16,056 nt of DNA from WHSM01 sp050701635 (GCA_050701635.1 JBOGDF010000092.1:1-16056); one strand, 5' to 3'. Numbered from the stretch's first letter, positions 6,882-14,553 are shown. Notes: generated by a model not told the origin, from the letters alone. A program made the numbers and translations.

Positions 6882-7733
6882 TCACCGGTTGAAACCGGCG
6901 GAGAGCAGCTCGCCCAGCAACTGCACCACCTCGGCGTCCTGCTCGCTCAGACCGCACGTCTGCAGGGTATCCACCGTCAACAGGCCAAACCGGCGTTGTT
7001 CGGTAGAAATCGGTACGACGACCAGCGCCCGGTGCCGGTGCTCGTGGTCCACCCAGCCGGGCGGCGCCTCCGCCACCAGGTCGGGATAGAACGCCGCGGT
7101 GTCCTCGTCCAGGATCTGCAGCGCGCCGTCGCCGAGCGGCGTACCGGCGGTGAGCACCCAGGTGGCGGGCTGGGCGCGGCCGTAGTAGCCGGCCAGCTCC
7201 AGCCGGCGGTGCTGCGCGTCGGCGAGCCGGAAGAAGCAGGCCCGGGCGTCCTCCACGTCCACCAGCTCGGTGGCGGCGGCCAGCACCACCTGCAGCGCCT
7301 GGCCCTGCAGCCGCTCCAGGGTGGCGCTTCGCGACTTCGCGTCGGTGATCTCCCCGAGCAGGTACGCCAGCGGCGTCAACACCCGGCCGACCACCAGCCG
7401 CATCTGCTGTTTCGCCGCCTCGGCAGAGCCCTGCGCGTCGCTCGCCAGGATCTTGGCGGCGCGCTCGGCGTACATCGGGAGACCGACCGCGACCGCGGTG
7501 AGCGCGGCTGCCGCGGCGAGCAGCAGCCAGAACGGGAATCCCTTGATAACTGAGAGCGAGGCGCCGAGGGCGAACGCGGCGACAGCACAGCTGATGGCGA
7601 CGGGGCGGAAGTGGCGTACGGCCCAGGACGTGATCTCCGGCATGGTGCGGTACACCGTACTGGCCTTGATCGCTTCCTGGCGAGCCGTGTTGGCGACTTC
7701 TACCCAGCGTGATATCGCATTGATACCTGCCAT
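6882..7733 (-). CDS. Membrane-anchored GAF-domain-like protein
   Basis: A 283-residue protein with two adjacent transmembrane helices (about 43-64 and 66-86) separated by a short KGFPF turn. A helical linker follows (about 88-138), then a probable GAF-type sensor domain (about 140-280). The GAF call rests on this pattern: ALQVVLAAATELVDVEDARACFFRL, LELAGYYGRAQPATWVL, TPLGDGALQILDEDTAAFYPD, HRALVVVPISTEQRRFGLLTVD and a closing helix EVVQLLGELLSAG. No kinase, GGDEF, phosphatase or DNA-binding domain is attached, so any output must act through a partner. ATG 7733 (MAGINAISRW) is preferred over the longer in-frame start about 13 codons upstream, which would add an atypical MICPQYQKVSGCT leader. 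The ribosome site is weak. It is divergent from the GT87 gene. Ligand and partner are unknown. Confidence 0.78.
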   Translation of the reverse strand: MAGINAISRWVEVANTARQEAIKASTVYRTMPEITSWAVRHFRPVAISCAVAAFALGASLSVIKGFPFWLLLAAAAALTAVAVGLPMYAERAAKILASDAQGSAEAAKQQMRLVVGRVLTPLAYLLGEITDAKSRSATLERLQGQALQVVLAAATELVDVEDARACFFRLADAQHRRLELAGYYGRAQPATWVLTAGTPLGDGALQILDEDTAAFYPDLVAEAPPGWVDHEHRHRALVVVPISTEQRRFGLLTVDTLQTCGLSEQDAEVVQLLGELLSAGFNR

Positions 7734-7847
7734 TGTGCACCCGGACACTTTTTGGTATTGGGGACAAATCAAACTGGCTCGGGTCGACGGGGCCTTCTAC
7801 GCTGCCAGGGTGGACGTGCAGAGGCGCGAGACGGGGGGCGTGACCAG
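7734..7847. promoter_or_regulatory. Divergent promoter region between GAF and GT87 genes
   Basis: This 114-base spacer has a locally AT-rich centre (about 7747-7772). For the GT87 gene, TACGCT (7798-7803) is a weak -10 candidate, with TGGCTC 17 bases upstream a poor -35. No strong operator-like palindrome was seen. Confidence 0.25.
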
Positions 7848-9095
7848 GTGACCGAGGTACGGGCGCCGCGCCGTACGCTCCCGCTCGACCGAGCCGACCG
7901 CATCCGGGTGGGTGTGGTCGCGGCGGCCGTGGTCGCCGCCATCGCGGCGGTGCTGGTGTTCGGCCGCGGCTACCGGTTCTTCGACATGCTGATCTACCAC
8001 GACGCGGTGGTGTGGTGGGTCAACGGCGGCGAGCTGTACGAGTTCGCCGAGCCGAAATACCAGCTGGGCTTCACGTACCCCCCGTTCGCGGCGTTGCTGC
8101 TGTTGCCGACCGCGCTGCTGCCGGCCGCGGCCGCCGGGTGGATCAACCTGATCGCGAGCATGGTCGTGCTGGTCATGATCAGCTGGTGGCTGGTCGGCCC
8201 GATCGCGGAGCGGTACGGCTGGACCAAGTGGTACGCCGTCGCGCTCGCCGTACCGGCCGCGGCCGCCACCGACCCGATCCGGGAGACCCTCGGGTACGGC
8301 CAGGTCAACCTGATCCTGATGGGGCTCATCGTGTTCGACCTGGTCGCGCTGCGGGCGGGTTACAAGTGGGCCGGCATCGGCATCGGGCTGGCGGCCGCGA
8401 TCAAGCTGACCCCCGCGTTGTTCGTGGTGTACCTGCTGGTCAGCAAGCAGTGGCGGGCCGCGTTCACCGGCATCGGCACCGCCGTCGCCGCCACCGGAGT
8501 CGGCTTCGCGATCGCGCCCAGCGCCTCCTGGCTCTACTGGACCAAGGTGCTGTGGGACACCCAGCGGGTGGGCCAGACCGACCTCACGCCCAACCAGTCG
8601 CTTGCCGGCGTACTGGCCCGGCTGTACGACCAGGGCACCACGCCGCGGCTGCTGTGGCTGGCGTTCGGGCTGTTGATCCTCGCCGTCGGCATCAGCCGCG
8701 CCGTGGCCGCGCACCGTGAGCACGACGAGCTGGCCGCGTTCACCCTGGTCGGGCTGACCACCGTGGCGCTGTCGCCGGTGTCCTGGACCCACCACATCGT
8801 CTGGGTGGTGTGCGCCGTGCTGCTGCTCGGCGACATCGCACTGCACCGGCGGAGCTGGAAGCACGGCGTCGCCGCCGCCGGGGTCTACGCCGTCTTCCTC
8901 ACCAGTCCGATGTGGTATTTCGAGCACAAGTTCGAGTCGCACTGGGCGGACGGCGTACACGGGATGATCCTGGAGAACGCGTTCGCGCTGGTGGTGATCG
9001 CGCTGGTGGTGCTGCTGCCGTGGCGGCCGGGCGCGGATCCGGCGTACCAGCCTTACCCGGGGCGGCGCTGGGAGTCGGCCCACCTGTCCTGGTAG
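7848..9095 (+). CDS. GT87-family (DUF2029) polytopic glycosyltransferase, mannosyltransferase-like
   Basis: A 415-residue integral membrane protein with about ten hydrophobic helices. It resembles the actinobacterial GT87/DUF2029 family (PimE and Rv2181-type enzymes), GT-C fold transferases that move a sugar, usually mannose, from a polyprenyl-phosphate donor to envelope glycolipids outside the membrane. Supporting landmarks are the Asp-containing first loop FFDMLIYHDAVVWW, GFTYPPFAALLLLP, the conserved LGYGQVNLILMGLIVFD, AAIKLTPALFVVYLL, TPNQSLAGVLAR and SPVSWTHHIVWV. GTG 7848 is chosen because the longer frame adds 32 atypical residues; GGGGGG at 7833-7838 is a weak ribosome site. The MmcQ/YjbR gene follows after 22 bases, probably in the same transcript. 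Acceptor and exact sugar cannot be assigned. Confidence 0.9.
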   Translation: MTEVRAPRRTLPLDRADRIRVGVVAAAVVAAIAAVLVFGRGYRFFDMLIYHDAVVWWVNGGELYEFAEPKYQLGFTYPPFAALLLLPTALLPAAAAGWINLIASMVVLVMISWWLVGPIAERYGWTKWYAVALAVPAAAATDPIRETLGYGQVNLILMGLIVFDLVALRAGYKWAGIGIGLAAAIKLTPALFVVYLLVSKQWRAAFTGIGTAVAATGVGFAIAPSASWLYWTKVLWDTQRVGQTDLTPNQSLAGVLARLYDQGTTPRLLWLAFGLLILAVGISRAVAAHREHDELAAFTLVGLTTVALSPVSWTHHIVWVVCAVLLLGDIALHRRSWKHGVAAAGVYAVFLTSPMWYFEHKFESHWADGVHGMILENAFALVVIALVVLLPWRPGADPAYQPYPGRRWESAHLSW

Positions 9096-9117
9096 CCGCA
9101 CGTCTGGGAGGTCCACT

Positions 9118-9468
9118 GTGGATGGTCGGGAGCTGCTGGCGTACTGCCTGGCGAAACCCGGCGCGTGGCAGGACGAGCCGTGGGAAGGCGACGTGGTGGT
9201 GAAGGTCGGCGACAAGATCTTCGCCTTCCTCGGCGAGGTCGACGTCGACCCCGCATCCGTCGGGCTGAAGTGCGGGCGCAACCGCGACGAGGCAGACGAG
9301 CTGCTGCTGCGCTATCCGGACGATGTGGCGGTGTCGGCGTACATCGGCCGCTCCGGGTGGAACAGCGTGAAGACCGGGGGCGCGATACCGGACGACGAGA
9401 TCCGGGAGCTGGTCGACGCCTCGTACCACACCATCGTCAGCAAGCTGCCGAAGTCGAAACGGCCCTGA
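9118..9468 (+). CDS. MmcQ/YjbR family protein
   Basis: A 116-residue cytoplasmic protein matching the MmcQ/YjbR (CyaY-like fold) family. Recognisable segments are WQDEPWEGDVVVKVGDKIFAF, VGLKCGRNRDEADELLLRYPD, AYIGRSGWNSVKTGG, IPDDEIRELVDASYHTIVSK and a final LPK. The length is normal for the family. It is often annotated as DNA-binding, but a biochemical role is not established. GTG 9118 has an excellent GGGAGG site six bases upstream. The gene sits 22 bases after the GT87 gene, without an obvious functional link, and ends at a shared terminator facing the subtilase gene. Confidence 0.93.
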   Translation: MDGRELLAYCLAKPGAWQDEPWEGDVVVKVGDKIFAFLGEVDVDPASVGLKCGRNRDEADELLLRYPDDVAVSAYIGRSGWNSVKTGGAIPDDEIRELVDASYHTIVSKLPKSKRP

Positions 9469-9493
9469 CCCCCGCGGGTGGCACACGCGGGGG
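9469..9493. terminator. Bidirectional hairpin terminator between MmcQ/YjbR and subtilase genes
   Basis: CCCCCGCG (9469-9476) pairs perfectly with CGCGGGGG (9486-9493) around a 9-base loop. After one mismatch the stem continues with CCTG/CAGG. It begins directly after the plus-strand stop and lies 20 bases beyond the minus-strand stop, so it can serve both convergent genes. Confidence 0.7.
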
Positions 9494-9512
9494 CCAGGCT
9501 CTGCCGGTCCAA

Positions 9513-12500
9513 CTAGGTGGTGACCGACTCCACGATCACCGTGCCGGAGCCGATCAGGACATTCGTGTCGGTACGCACCTGCACCGCACCGAGCAGCACC
9601 CGACCCGCCGCCGGAGCGGCGTTCGCGGTCACGGCACCCGGCACGGTCCACACCGCGCCCGACGGGCGCAGCGCGTTGGAATCGGTGATCGACACCGAGC
9701 CGAACGCCGGGTTGGTGAACACGTCGACGTAGTCGTAGTCGGTCGTGCCCGCCGGTACGGCGAAGCCGTCGACCAGGACGATCCACGTACCCGCCGCCGG
9801 GTTGTTGATCGTCACCGACTCCTCGGAGTCACCATCGGCGTTCTGACCAGCCAGAACACAGCTGCCGGTGGTGCAGTTGAAGACGAACAGGTCGAGGTCC
9901 GCGCCGGGATCGGACGGGTTGCCGATCGTGGCGCGCAGCGACGTCGTCCCGGCCGTCACGTTCACCAGGTACTGCTGCTGCTCCAGGTTGCCGATGGAGA
10001 ACCGGCCGGTACGGGCGCTGCCGAGCGTCGTACCGGTGGCGCGGCCGGTGAACGGCCCGAACAGGTTGGTCAGGGTGTATTCCCGGGCGATCGGCACCCC
10101 GATGACCGCGGACGGGATCACGTCCGGGTTCGGGGAGACCGTTGCCCCCAGGATCGACACCGTCAGGGTGAACGGGGTGAAGGCCACGTCGGAGGTACGC
10201 CGCGCCTCCACCGTGATCTCCCAGACGCCCGCGGTCGGGTTCGACGTGGTACGGCTCAGCGGATTACCCGCGCAGCCACCACCCGGCACCGGCGGGCTGT
10301 AGCAGTTCAGCGACGAGTTGGAGTCGGTCGGCACACCGAACGGGTGGTAGCGCAGGAACCGCGCCTGCCCCGTGCCCGGGGTCGCGTTCGGCCCGGCCAG
10401 GTCGACCTTCAACGCCGGTACGCCGGCCGGCACCTTGAAGAAGTAGTGCAGGGCCTGGTTGCGTGCCACGCTCCCGGCGATCTCCACGGTGTAGTTGCCC
10501 GCCGCGGTGAACTGGTGTGGCACCACGACCACGTTCATGGTCGCGTAGTCCACGCCCACCGTCGCCGGGTCGTCCAACCGCAGGATCGCGGAGTGGTCGC
10601 CGACTGCGGCGGGGTTGACCTGCACCGTCACGGTCACCGGTGTGTTCAGCGGCAGTTTCACCGACGCCGGTGCGGCGAAGGTGCCGTCGTTGCCGACCCA
10701 GCTCAGGCCGTACGTGATCGCCTTGCTGCCGCCGCTGGTCCGCTTGAAGGTGTACGTCCGGGTGTACGCCTGCCCGAGGGTGACGCCCTCCCGGTCGTGG
10801 ATGCCGACGCCGATCCCCGGAGTCGCCAGGAAGCCGGACAGCAGCGTGTTCACCGGCACCGACGAGGAGATATCGACCGGCTTCAGGTTGGTCTTCAGCT
10901 GGCCGTACGCCGCCCCGACGTCCACCAGGCCGTGCCCCTGCTCGTACGCCTGGTAGCCGTCGATGAAGCGGGCGGTGGAGGTCAGCGCCTGCCGCAGCTG
11001 CGACGGTTTGGTATGGAAGCCCTCGACCTTGGCGGCACCCAGCAGCAGCGCCGCGGCGCCGGTCGCCGACGGGGACGCCATCGAGGTGCCGTTGAACATC
11101 GAGTACCCCGGCGGCAGGAAGTGGACGCCCGCGACCGGGCCGCCCGGCTGCCACAGCGGGGTGGTGGAGATCGCCGCGCCGGACGCGATCAGGTTCGGCT
11201 TGAAGCCGCCGTCCTCACGCGGCCCGCGGGAGCTGAACGGGTGCTGGTTGTCGACGCCCGGAGCGGGTGCCGTGGAGCCGTAGTTGGCTTCCCAGGTCGC
11301 GTCGGAGATGTAGGTGCCGACGCTGACCACGTTGCCGGCCACCGACGGGTCGCCGACGGTGTTCATGCCCGGGCCGCTGTTGCCGGCCGAGATGAACATC
11401 TGGACGTCGTACTGGTCGATAAGGCGGTTGTAGAGCACCGCGCGGGCGTTGTTGCCGTCGTTGAGCGCGGGCAGGCCACCGATCGACATGTTGATCACGT
11501 CCACGTCGGACTGCTTCGCCGCGTAGACCATGCCCTCGACCAGGGCGTGTGCGGTGCAGCCGGCGATGAACAGGCAGACCCGTACGGAGACGAACTGGGC
11601 GCCCGGAGCGGCACCCTTCATCTCGCCGCCGAACAGGCTGTTGCCGCCGACGATGCCGGCCACGTGCGAGCCGTGGGCGCCGGAGACGATGCCGATGTTG
11701 ACGGCCTTCGCCTTGCCGTCGACCTGCACCACGAACGGGATCTGCTCGCGTACCGCGGTGGCCGGGTTGTCGGTGCCGAAGGCGCCAGTGTCGTACGCGA
11801 CCTTGTAGTCGCGCATCGCGGGCTCGTCGGCGAAGGAGAGGTCCTGGTTGTCGTCGACCCACACGGTGCCGGCGCCGTCCCACAGCACGCCGAACAGGCC
11901 GCTGGAGCCGGCCGGGTTGCCGTCCCGGTTGACGTCGTTGCCGAGCTCGCCGCCGAGCCGGGCATCACGCTCGTTCAACCGGCCGAACCGGAAGCTGCCG
12001 GCGCCCGGCGCGGTGTACGTGGTGTCGCCGACGCTGAACGACGGGCCGCTGACCTGCGTACTCATCGAGATCCAGGTCGGGTCGCCGTCGTCGGACGGGT
12101 CGGTGTAGGTCACCCAGTCGACGATCTTCCGCGCGCCCGTCGAGGTGGTGGTCAGCGACGGGTGGTGCAGATCGACGCCGGTGTCGAGGATGCCGACCTT
12201 GACGCCGCGGCCGTCGTACGTGGGGTGCGCCGCGGTGAACTGCGCCGCGCCGGTGTCGCCGATCGGCATGTACGGGTTGTCCGCCGGCGTCGCCGCGCTC
12301 GGCGGCGGGAACGGCGTCGGTGCGGTGTCGCCCGCGGGGCGCGGATCGTCCAGCGGGATCACTTCGTCCAGCTGTACGGACTGCACGCCGGCCAGCCCCG
12401 CGACCTGCCCGGCCTTGCCGGTCGGCACCTTCGCCCGCAGGTAGCTGATGTCGTCCTCGCGGTACCCGACGGTGGCGCCGAGCCCCTTCAGGCCGCTGGC

Positions 12501-12713
12501 CACCGTACGGTTCGCACCCTGCCGGGCCGCGATCAGTACGGTCACCGACTTCTCGCCGTTGGCCACCGCGGTGGCGAGCAGCTCACGATCGTGTTTCGAC
12601 AGGCCCGCACCAGGTGTGGTGGCTCCGGTGGCCGGCGTACCGACCCCGAAACCGAACACCACCAGCGAGGCGCCAATGGCTAGGGCCGAGAAACCGGCCA
12701 CTCGACGACGCAT
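9513..12713 (-). CDS. Secreted S8 subtilisin-like serine protease, TPP-II/pyrolysin-like, with C-terminal beta domains
   Basis: A 1066-residue exported protease. Residues 1-31 are a signal peptide (MRRR, then a long hydrophobic run, then ATGA). Residues about 40-120 resemble an inhibitor I9-type propeptide. The triad is Asp177 (VGILDTGVD), His347 (GAHGSHVAG) and Ser544 (NGTSMASP); Asn445 (SAGNSGPG) is the oxyanion residue. About 170 residues separate Asp and His, far more than in subtilisin, and include LFGVLWDGAGTVWVDDNQD; such an insert is characteristic of tripeptidyl-peptidase II and pyrolysin relatives. Beta-rich modules follow, including a region with HYFFKVPAGVPALKVDL (756-772) and a PPC-like domain with DLDLFVFNCTTGSCVLAGQ (about 914-1000). 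No sortase or transmembrane anchor is seen. ATG 12713 has a GGGGGAG site five bases upstream; an upstream in-frame ATG at 12734 would spoil the signal peptide. Substrate is unknown. Confidence 0.94.
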   Translation of the reverse strand: MRRRVAGFSALAIGASLVVFGFGVGTPATGATTPGAGLSKHDRELLATAVANGEKSVTVLIAARQGANRTVASGLKGLGATVGYREDDISYLRAKVPTGKAGQVAGLAGVQSVQLDEVIPLDDPRPAGDTAPTPFPPPSAATPADNPYMPIGDTGAAQFTAAHPTYDGRGVKVGILDTGVDLHHPSLTTTSTGARKIVDWVTYTDPSDDGDPTWISMSTQVSGPSFSVGDTTYTAPGAGSFRFGRLNERDARLGGELGNDVNRDGNPAGSSGLFGVLWDGAGTVWVDDNQDLSFADEPAMRDYKVAYDTGAFGTDNPATAVREQIPFVVQVDGKAKAVNIGIVSGAHGSHVAGIVGGNSLFGGEMKGAAPGAQFVSVRVCLFIAGCTAHALVEGMVYAAKQSDVDVINMSIGGLPALNDGNNARAVLYNRLIDQYDVQMFISAGNSGPGMNTVGDPSVAGNVVSVGTYISDATWEANYGSTAPAPGVDNQHPFSSRGPREDGGFKPNLIASGAAISTTPLWQPGGPVAGVHFLPPGYSMFNGTSMASPSATGAAALLLGAAKVEGFHTKPSQLRQALTSTARFIDGYQAYEQGHGLVDVGAAYGQLKTNLKPVDISSSVPVNTLLSGFLATPGIGVGIHDREGVTLGQAYTRTYTFKRTSGGSKAITYGLSWVGNDGTFAAPASVKLPLNTPVTVTVQVNPAAVGDHSAILRLDDPATVGVDYATMNVVVVPHQFTAAGNYTVEIAGSVARNQALHYFFKVPAGVPALKVDLAGPNATPGTGQARFLRYHPFGVPTDSNSSLNCYSPPVPGGGCAGNPLSRTTSNPTAGVWEITVEARRTSDVAFTPFTLTVSILGATVSPNPDVIPSAVIGVPIAREYTLTNLFGPFTGRATGTTLGSARTGRFSIGNLEQQQYLVNVTAGTTSLRATIGNPSDPGADLDLFVFNCTTGSCVLAGQNADGDSEESVTINNPAAGTWIVLVDGFAVPAGTTDYDYVDVFTNPAFGSVSITDSNALRPSGAVWTVPGAVTANAAPAAGRVLLGAVQVRTDTNVLIGSGTVIVESVTT

Positions 12714-12897
12714 TGCTCCCCCAGGGGACAACATCCAATAGGTCCACCAACGGGATACACAGGCGCACGCAGGTGCGCCCCCCGAACTGCTACTTCGTCG
12801 GCGTGCCCGGAACGTAGGCCGGCCGAGCCGCTCACGACTGTCGGCTTCCTGTCAGTTCCCCGGTCGGCAGGGTGGAAGCAAGGGCCGGCAGCGCGGG
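12714..12897. promoter_or_regulatory. Intergenic region upstream of the subtilase, with a GC hairpin
   Basis: A 184-base gap between the starts/ends of two leftward genes. GGCGCAC (12762-12768) and GTGCGCC (12773-12779) form a perfect 7-bp stem with a 4-base loop, about 50-65 bases upstream of the protease start. It could be an operator, a 5' leader hairpin or a terminator for the 112-residue gene to its right. No confident -10/-35 pair was found. Confidence 0.3.
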
Positions 12898-13236
12898 TCA
12901 GAAACCCCGGTAGGGGGTGGCCCGGCCGATCGCGCGGCCCACGGCCGGTCCGGGCTGCTGCGGATCCGGTGGTACGGCGTGCAGCGGCACGCCGTACTCA
13001 GCTGGCACGGCGTTCAGCTGTTCCAAGATCCGCCGGATCGCCAGGCACGCCAGCTCCCACTGCTCACACGCTGTCTGACAGCGCAGCCCGAACGTGGGCA
13101 GCACCCGTACTGCGACCTGCCCGCAGGCGCATAACTGCTGGTCAGGCACGATCGTGTGCTTGTCCATCACGACGGAGACGGTCTGGAGCTGCCGGCCGAC
13201 CTCGTACCAGAAGCGTGACGCGTCGAGCCGCACCAT
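12898..13236 (-). CDS. Hypothetical Cys-containing protein (112 aa), divergent from the XRE regulator
   Basis: A 112-residue cytoplasmic-looking protein starting MVRLDASRFWYEVGRQLQTV. ATG 13236 follows a strong GAGGGGGAG ribosome site; an upstream in-frame start at 13326 lacks one. The centre carries five cysteines, C36-x-C38 (QQLCACGQ), C53, C57 (RCQTACEQW) and C64 (ELACLAI), plus His27, which could bind a metal or form disulfides. The C-terminal third is Pro-rich and probably disordered. There is no signal peptide or membrane segment, and the family is not recognised. It is divergent from the XRE/DUF5753-DUF397 pair and shares a 147-base promoter region with it, so co-regulation is plausible but inferred. 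GTAC content is like the rest of the window, unlike the XRE gene. Confidence 0.7.
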   Translation of the reverse strand: MVRLDASRFWYEVGRQLQTVSVVMDKHTIVPDQQLCACGQVAVRVLPTFGLRCQTACEQWELACLAIRRILEQLNAVPAEYGVPLHAVPPDPQQPGPAVGRAIGRATPYRGF

Positions 13237-13383
13237 CGGTCTCCCCCTCGATGTCAAGACGTTGCGTGGGGTCCGACCCACACACGGTGATATTTGCACG
13301 TGCAGCTTTAGCGAGCAACCCCTCACAAGCCTTTTGTGTGTACGAGTTGCGCGCTAGCACTCCGTTGGAGAATGATCTCCGCC
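13237..13383. promoter_or_regulatory. Divergent promoter/operator region of the XRE module
   Basis: For the leftward gene, TTGCTC (minus strand, 13318-13313) and AAATAT (13295-13290) are separated by exactly 17 bases and make a plausible promoter. The spacer contains a perfect 10-bp palindrome TGCACGTGCA (13295-13304). Two further imperfect inverted repeats are present: GTGGGGTCCGACCCAC (13265-13280) and GAGTTGC...GCACTC (13344-13362, one bulged T). The second lies where the XRE promoter should be. GGAGA...TCTCC flanks ATG 13372. Autoregulatory binding by the XRE protein is inference. Confidence 0.4.
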
Positions 13384-14235
13384 ATGCAGGACACCAGCCC
13401 GACCCTGCGGAAGCGCAGGCTCGGCCGCACCCTGCGCGCGATGCGCGACGCCGCCGGAGTCAGCAGGGAGCAGGTAGCCGAGGAGCTCGACTGCTCCCCG
13501 TGGAAGATCGGCCGCATCGAGACCGGCCACACCGGCTGCCGCCGCGGCGACCTCCTCACCATGCTCGACCTCTACAACGTCACCGACGAGGAACGCCGCA
13601 GCGAGCTGGTGCAGCTCGCCCGCGAGTCCCGAACCCGCCGCAAAGCCCCCTACGTCGATCTCCCCGACCCTCTGCCCACACTCATCGAACTGGAACTCGA
13701 TGCCAGCTCGATCCGTTGGTATGAGCCGACCCTGATCCCCGGCCTGCTGCAGACGGAGGACTACGCCCGCGCCGTTCTTCGTGCGTGGCGGCCGGCATAC
13801 AAGCCAGACGAGGTCGAACAGCTGTTGAAGGTGCGGATGGAGCGACAGCAGGTTCTCGAGAGCGAGAGCCCGCCTGAGCTATGGACCATCATCGACGAAG
13901 CCGCTCTCCGTCGCGTGGTTGGTGGCTCAGCGGTCATGCGAGAGCAATGCCAACACTTGCTGCGGATCGCCGAGGAGCGCCTCGCCGAGATCCAGGTGCT
14001 GCCCTTCGACGCGGGCGCACACACATCGATGACTGGCATGTTCCAGATGCTTCGGTTCGCCGGCTCCGACGACCCCGACGTCGTCTACCTGGAGGGCTTC
14101 TCCGGCGCTGTCTTTCTCGATGGCGCTGAGGCCGTGGCCCGAGTTAGCCTCATCTTCGACCACCTGCTCGGCCAGGCCCTGAGTCCGGAGAGATCCGCAG
14201 ACACCATCCGAGCGGCGGCGACGAGCCTGGCATGA
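13384..14235 (+). CDS. XRE-family helix-turn-helix regulator with DUF5753 domain (WhiJ-like)
   Basis: A 283-residue DNA-binding protein. Residues about 12-66 form a lambda-repressor-type helix-turn-helix (RRLGRTLRAMRDAAGVSREQ, then VAEELDCSPWKIGRIETG). Residues about 98-280 form a DUF5753 domain with its hallmark YEPTLIPGLLQTEDYARAVL (113-132), then RMERQQVL, LWTIIDEAALRRVVGG and VLPFDAGAHTSMTGMFQMLRF. This architecture, followed by DUF397, defines the WhiJ-like paralogue family of streptomycetes and relatives, some of which control development or antibiotic production. The start could also be ATG 13372; 13384 is preferred because MQDTSPTLRKRRLG matches the usual N-terminus, although GGAG is 13 bases away. 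The gene contains no GTAC and has a weaker third-position G/C bias (for example in 13800-13960) than its neighbours, suggesting a different origin. DNA target and ligand are unknown. Confidence 0.93.
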   Translation: MQDTSPTLRKRRLGRTLRAMRDAAGVSREQVAEELDCSPWKIGRIETGHTGCRRGDLLTMLDLYNVTDEERRSELVQLARESRTRRKAPYVDLPDPLPTLIELELDASSIRWYEPTLIPGLLQTEDYARAVLRAWRPAYKPDEVEQLLKVRMERQQVLESESPPELWTIIDEAALRRVVGGSAVMREQCQHLLRIAEERLAEIQVLPFDAGAHTSMTGMFQMLRFAGSDDPDVVYLEGFSGAVFLDGAEAVARVSLIFDHLLGQALSPERSADTIRAAATSLA

Positions 14236-14254
14236 CGTGAGGGGAGCCGCAGCT

Positions 14255-14467
14255 ATGCCGCTTGACTGGAGCCGAGCTGACTGGCGCGTCAGCAGCCGTT
14301 CGACCGGTACCAGCGGCGGGAGCTGCGTGGCGGTCGCGCGGATTGGTGACGTGATCGGGGTCAAGGACACCAAGGATCCGGACAGCCCGGTGCTCGAATT
14401 CCGGCTCACCGACGAGTGGCCCAAGTTCGTACAGGCGATCAAAGACGGCGAATTCGACCACCTGTAG
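14255..14467 (+). CDS. DUF397 domain protein, partner of the XRE regulator
   Basis: A 70-residue protein with the complete DUF397 pattern: DWSRADWRVSSRSTGTSGGS, CVAVARIGDVIGVKDTKDP, then VLEFRLTDEWPKFVQAIKDGEFDHL. DUF397 genes almost always lie just downstream of an XRE/DUF5753 gene, as here (19-base gap). The pairs are thought to act together, possibly with the small protein modulating the regulator, though a general mechanism is not settled. An in-frame GTG exists at 14237, but GGGGAG at 14241-14246 is well spaced for ATG 14255, giving the normal DUF397 length. The transcript probably ends in the large hairpin that follows. Confidence 0.93.
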   Translation: MPLDWSRADWRVSSRSTGTSGGSCVAVARIGDVIGVKDTKDPDSPVLEFRLTDEWPKFVQAIKDGEFDHL

Positions 14468-14480
14468 CCAAGCACCTGTC

Positions 14481-14553
14481 CACTTGGCGCGTTGACGACA
14501 CCTCGACACGCCGATCCGTACGGCGTGTCGACGTGCCCCCAACGCCCCAAGTG
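14481..14553. terminator. Large nested hairpin between convergent DUF397 and GT4 genes
   Basis: The inner stem TCGACACGCCG (14503-14513) and CGGCGTGTCGA (14521-14531) is a perfect 11 bp with a 7-base loop. The outer arms CACTTGGCGCGTTG (14481-14494) and CAACGCCCCAAGTG (14540-14553) pair at 13 of 14 positions across an 8 x 8 internal loop. It fills the gap between the two convergent stop codons and very likely terminates both transcripts. CCAAG at 14468-14472 could compete for the CTTGG at 14483-14487. Confidence 0.75.

Noticed and set aside
6577..7767. A continuous 396-codon minus-strand frame covering the GAF gene and the 61-residue gene
   Set aside because: Only the last 61 codons are coding-like and have their own ribosome site; the upstream part is the wrong frame of the GAF gene.
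7797..9281. A 494-codon minus-strand frame opposite GT87 and MmcQ/YjbR
   Set aside because: It spans two well-supported plus-strand genes and their spacer, and its Gln/His/Asp-rich composition is typical of antisense GC-rich frames.
9165..12683. A 1172-codon open frame on the plus strand across the subtilase gene
   Set aside because: It lies exactly antisense to the subtilase, whose triad motifs and signal peptide are unmistakable. The translation is Arg/His/Gly/Val-rich with no domain, as expected for antisense frames in high-GC coding DNA.
13252..13257. Perfect -35 hexamer TTGACA on the minus strand upstream of the 112-residue gene
   Set aside because: It lies only 16 bases before the start codon, so the -10 would fall inside the gene; the better-spaced pair at 13313-13318 and 13290-13295 is preferred.
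13355..13362. TAGCACTC, half of a CIRCE heat-shock operator, near the XRE start
   Set aside because: The matching GAGTGCTA half at nine bases' distance is absent, and the downstream gene is not a chaperone.
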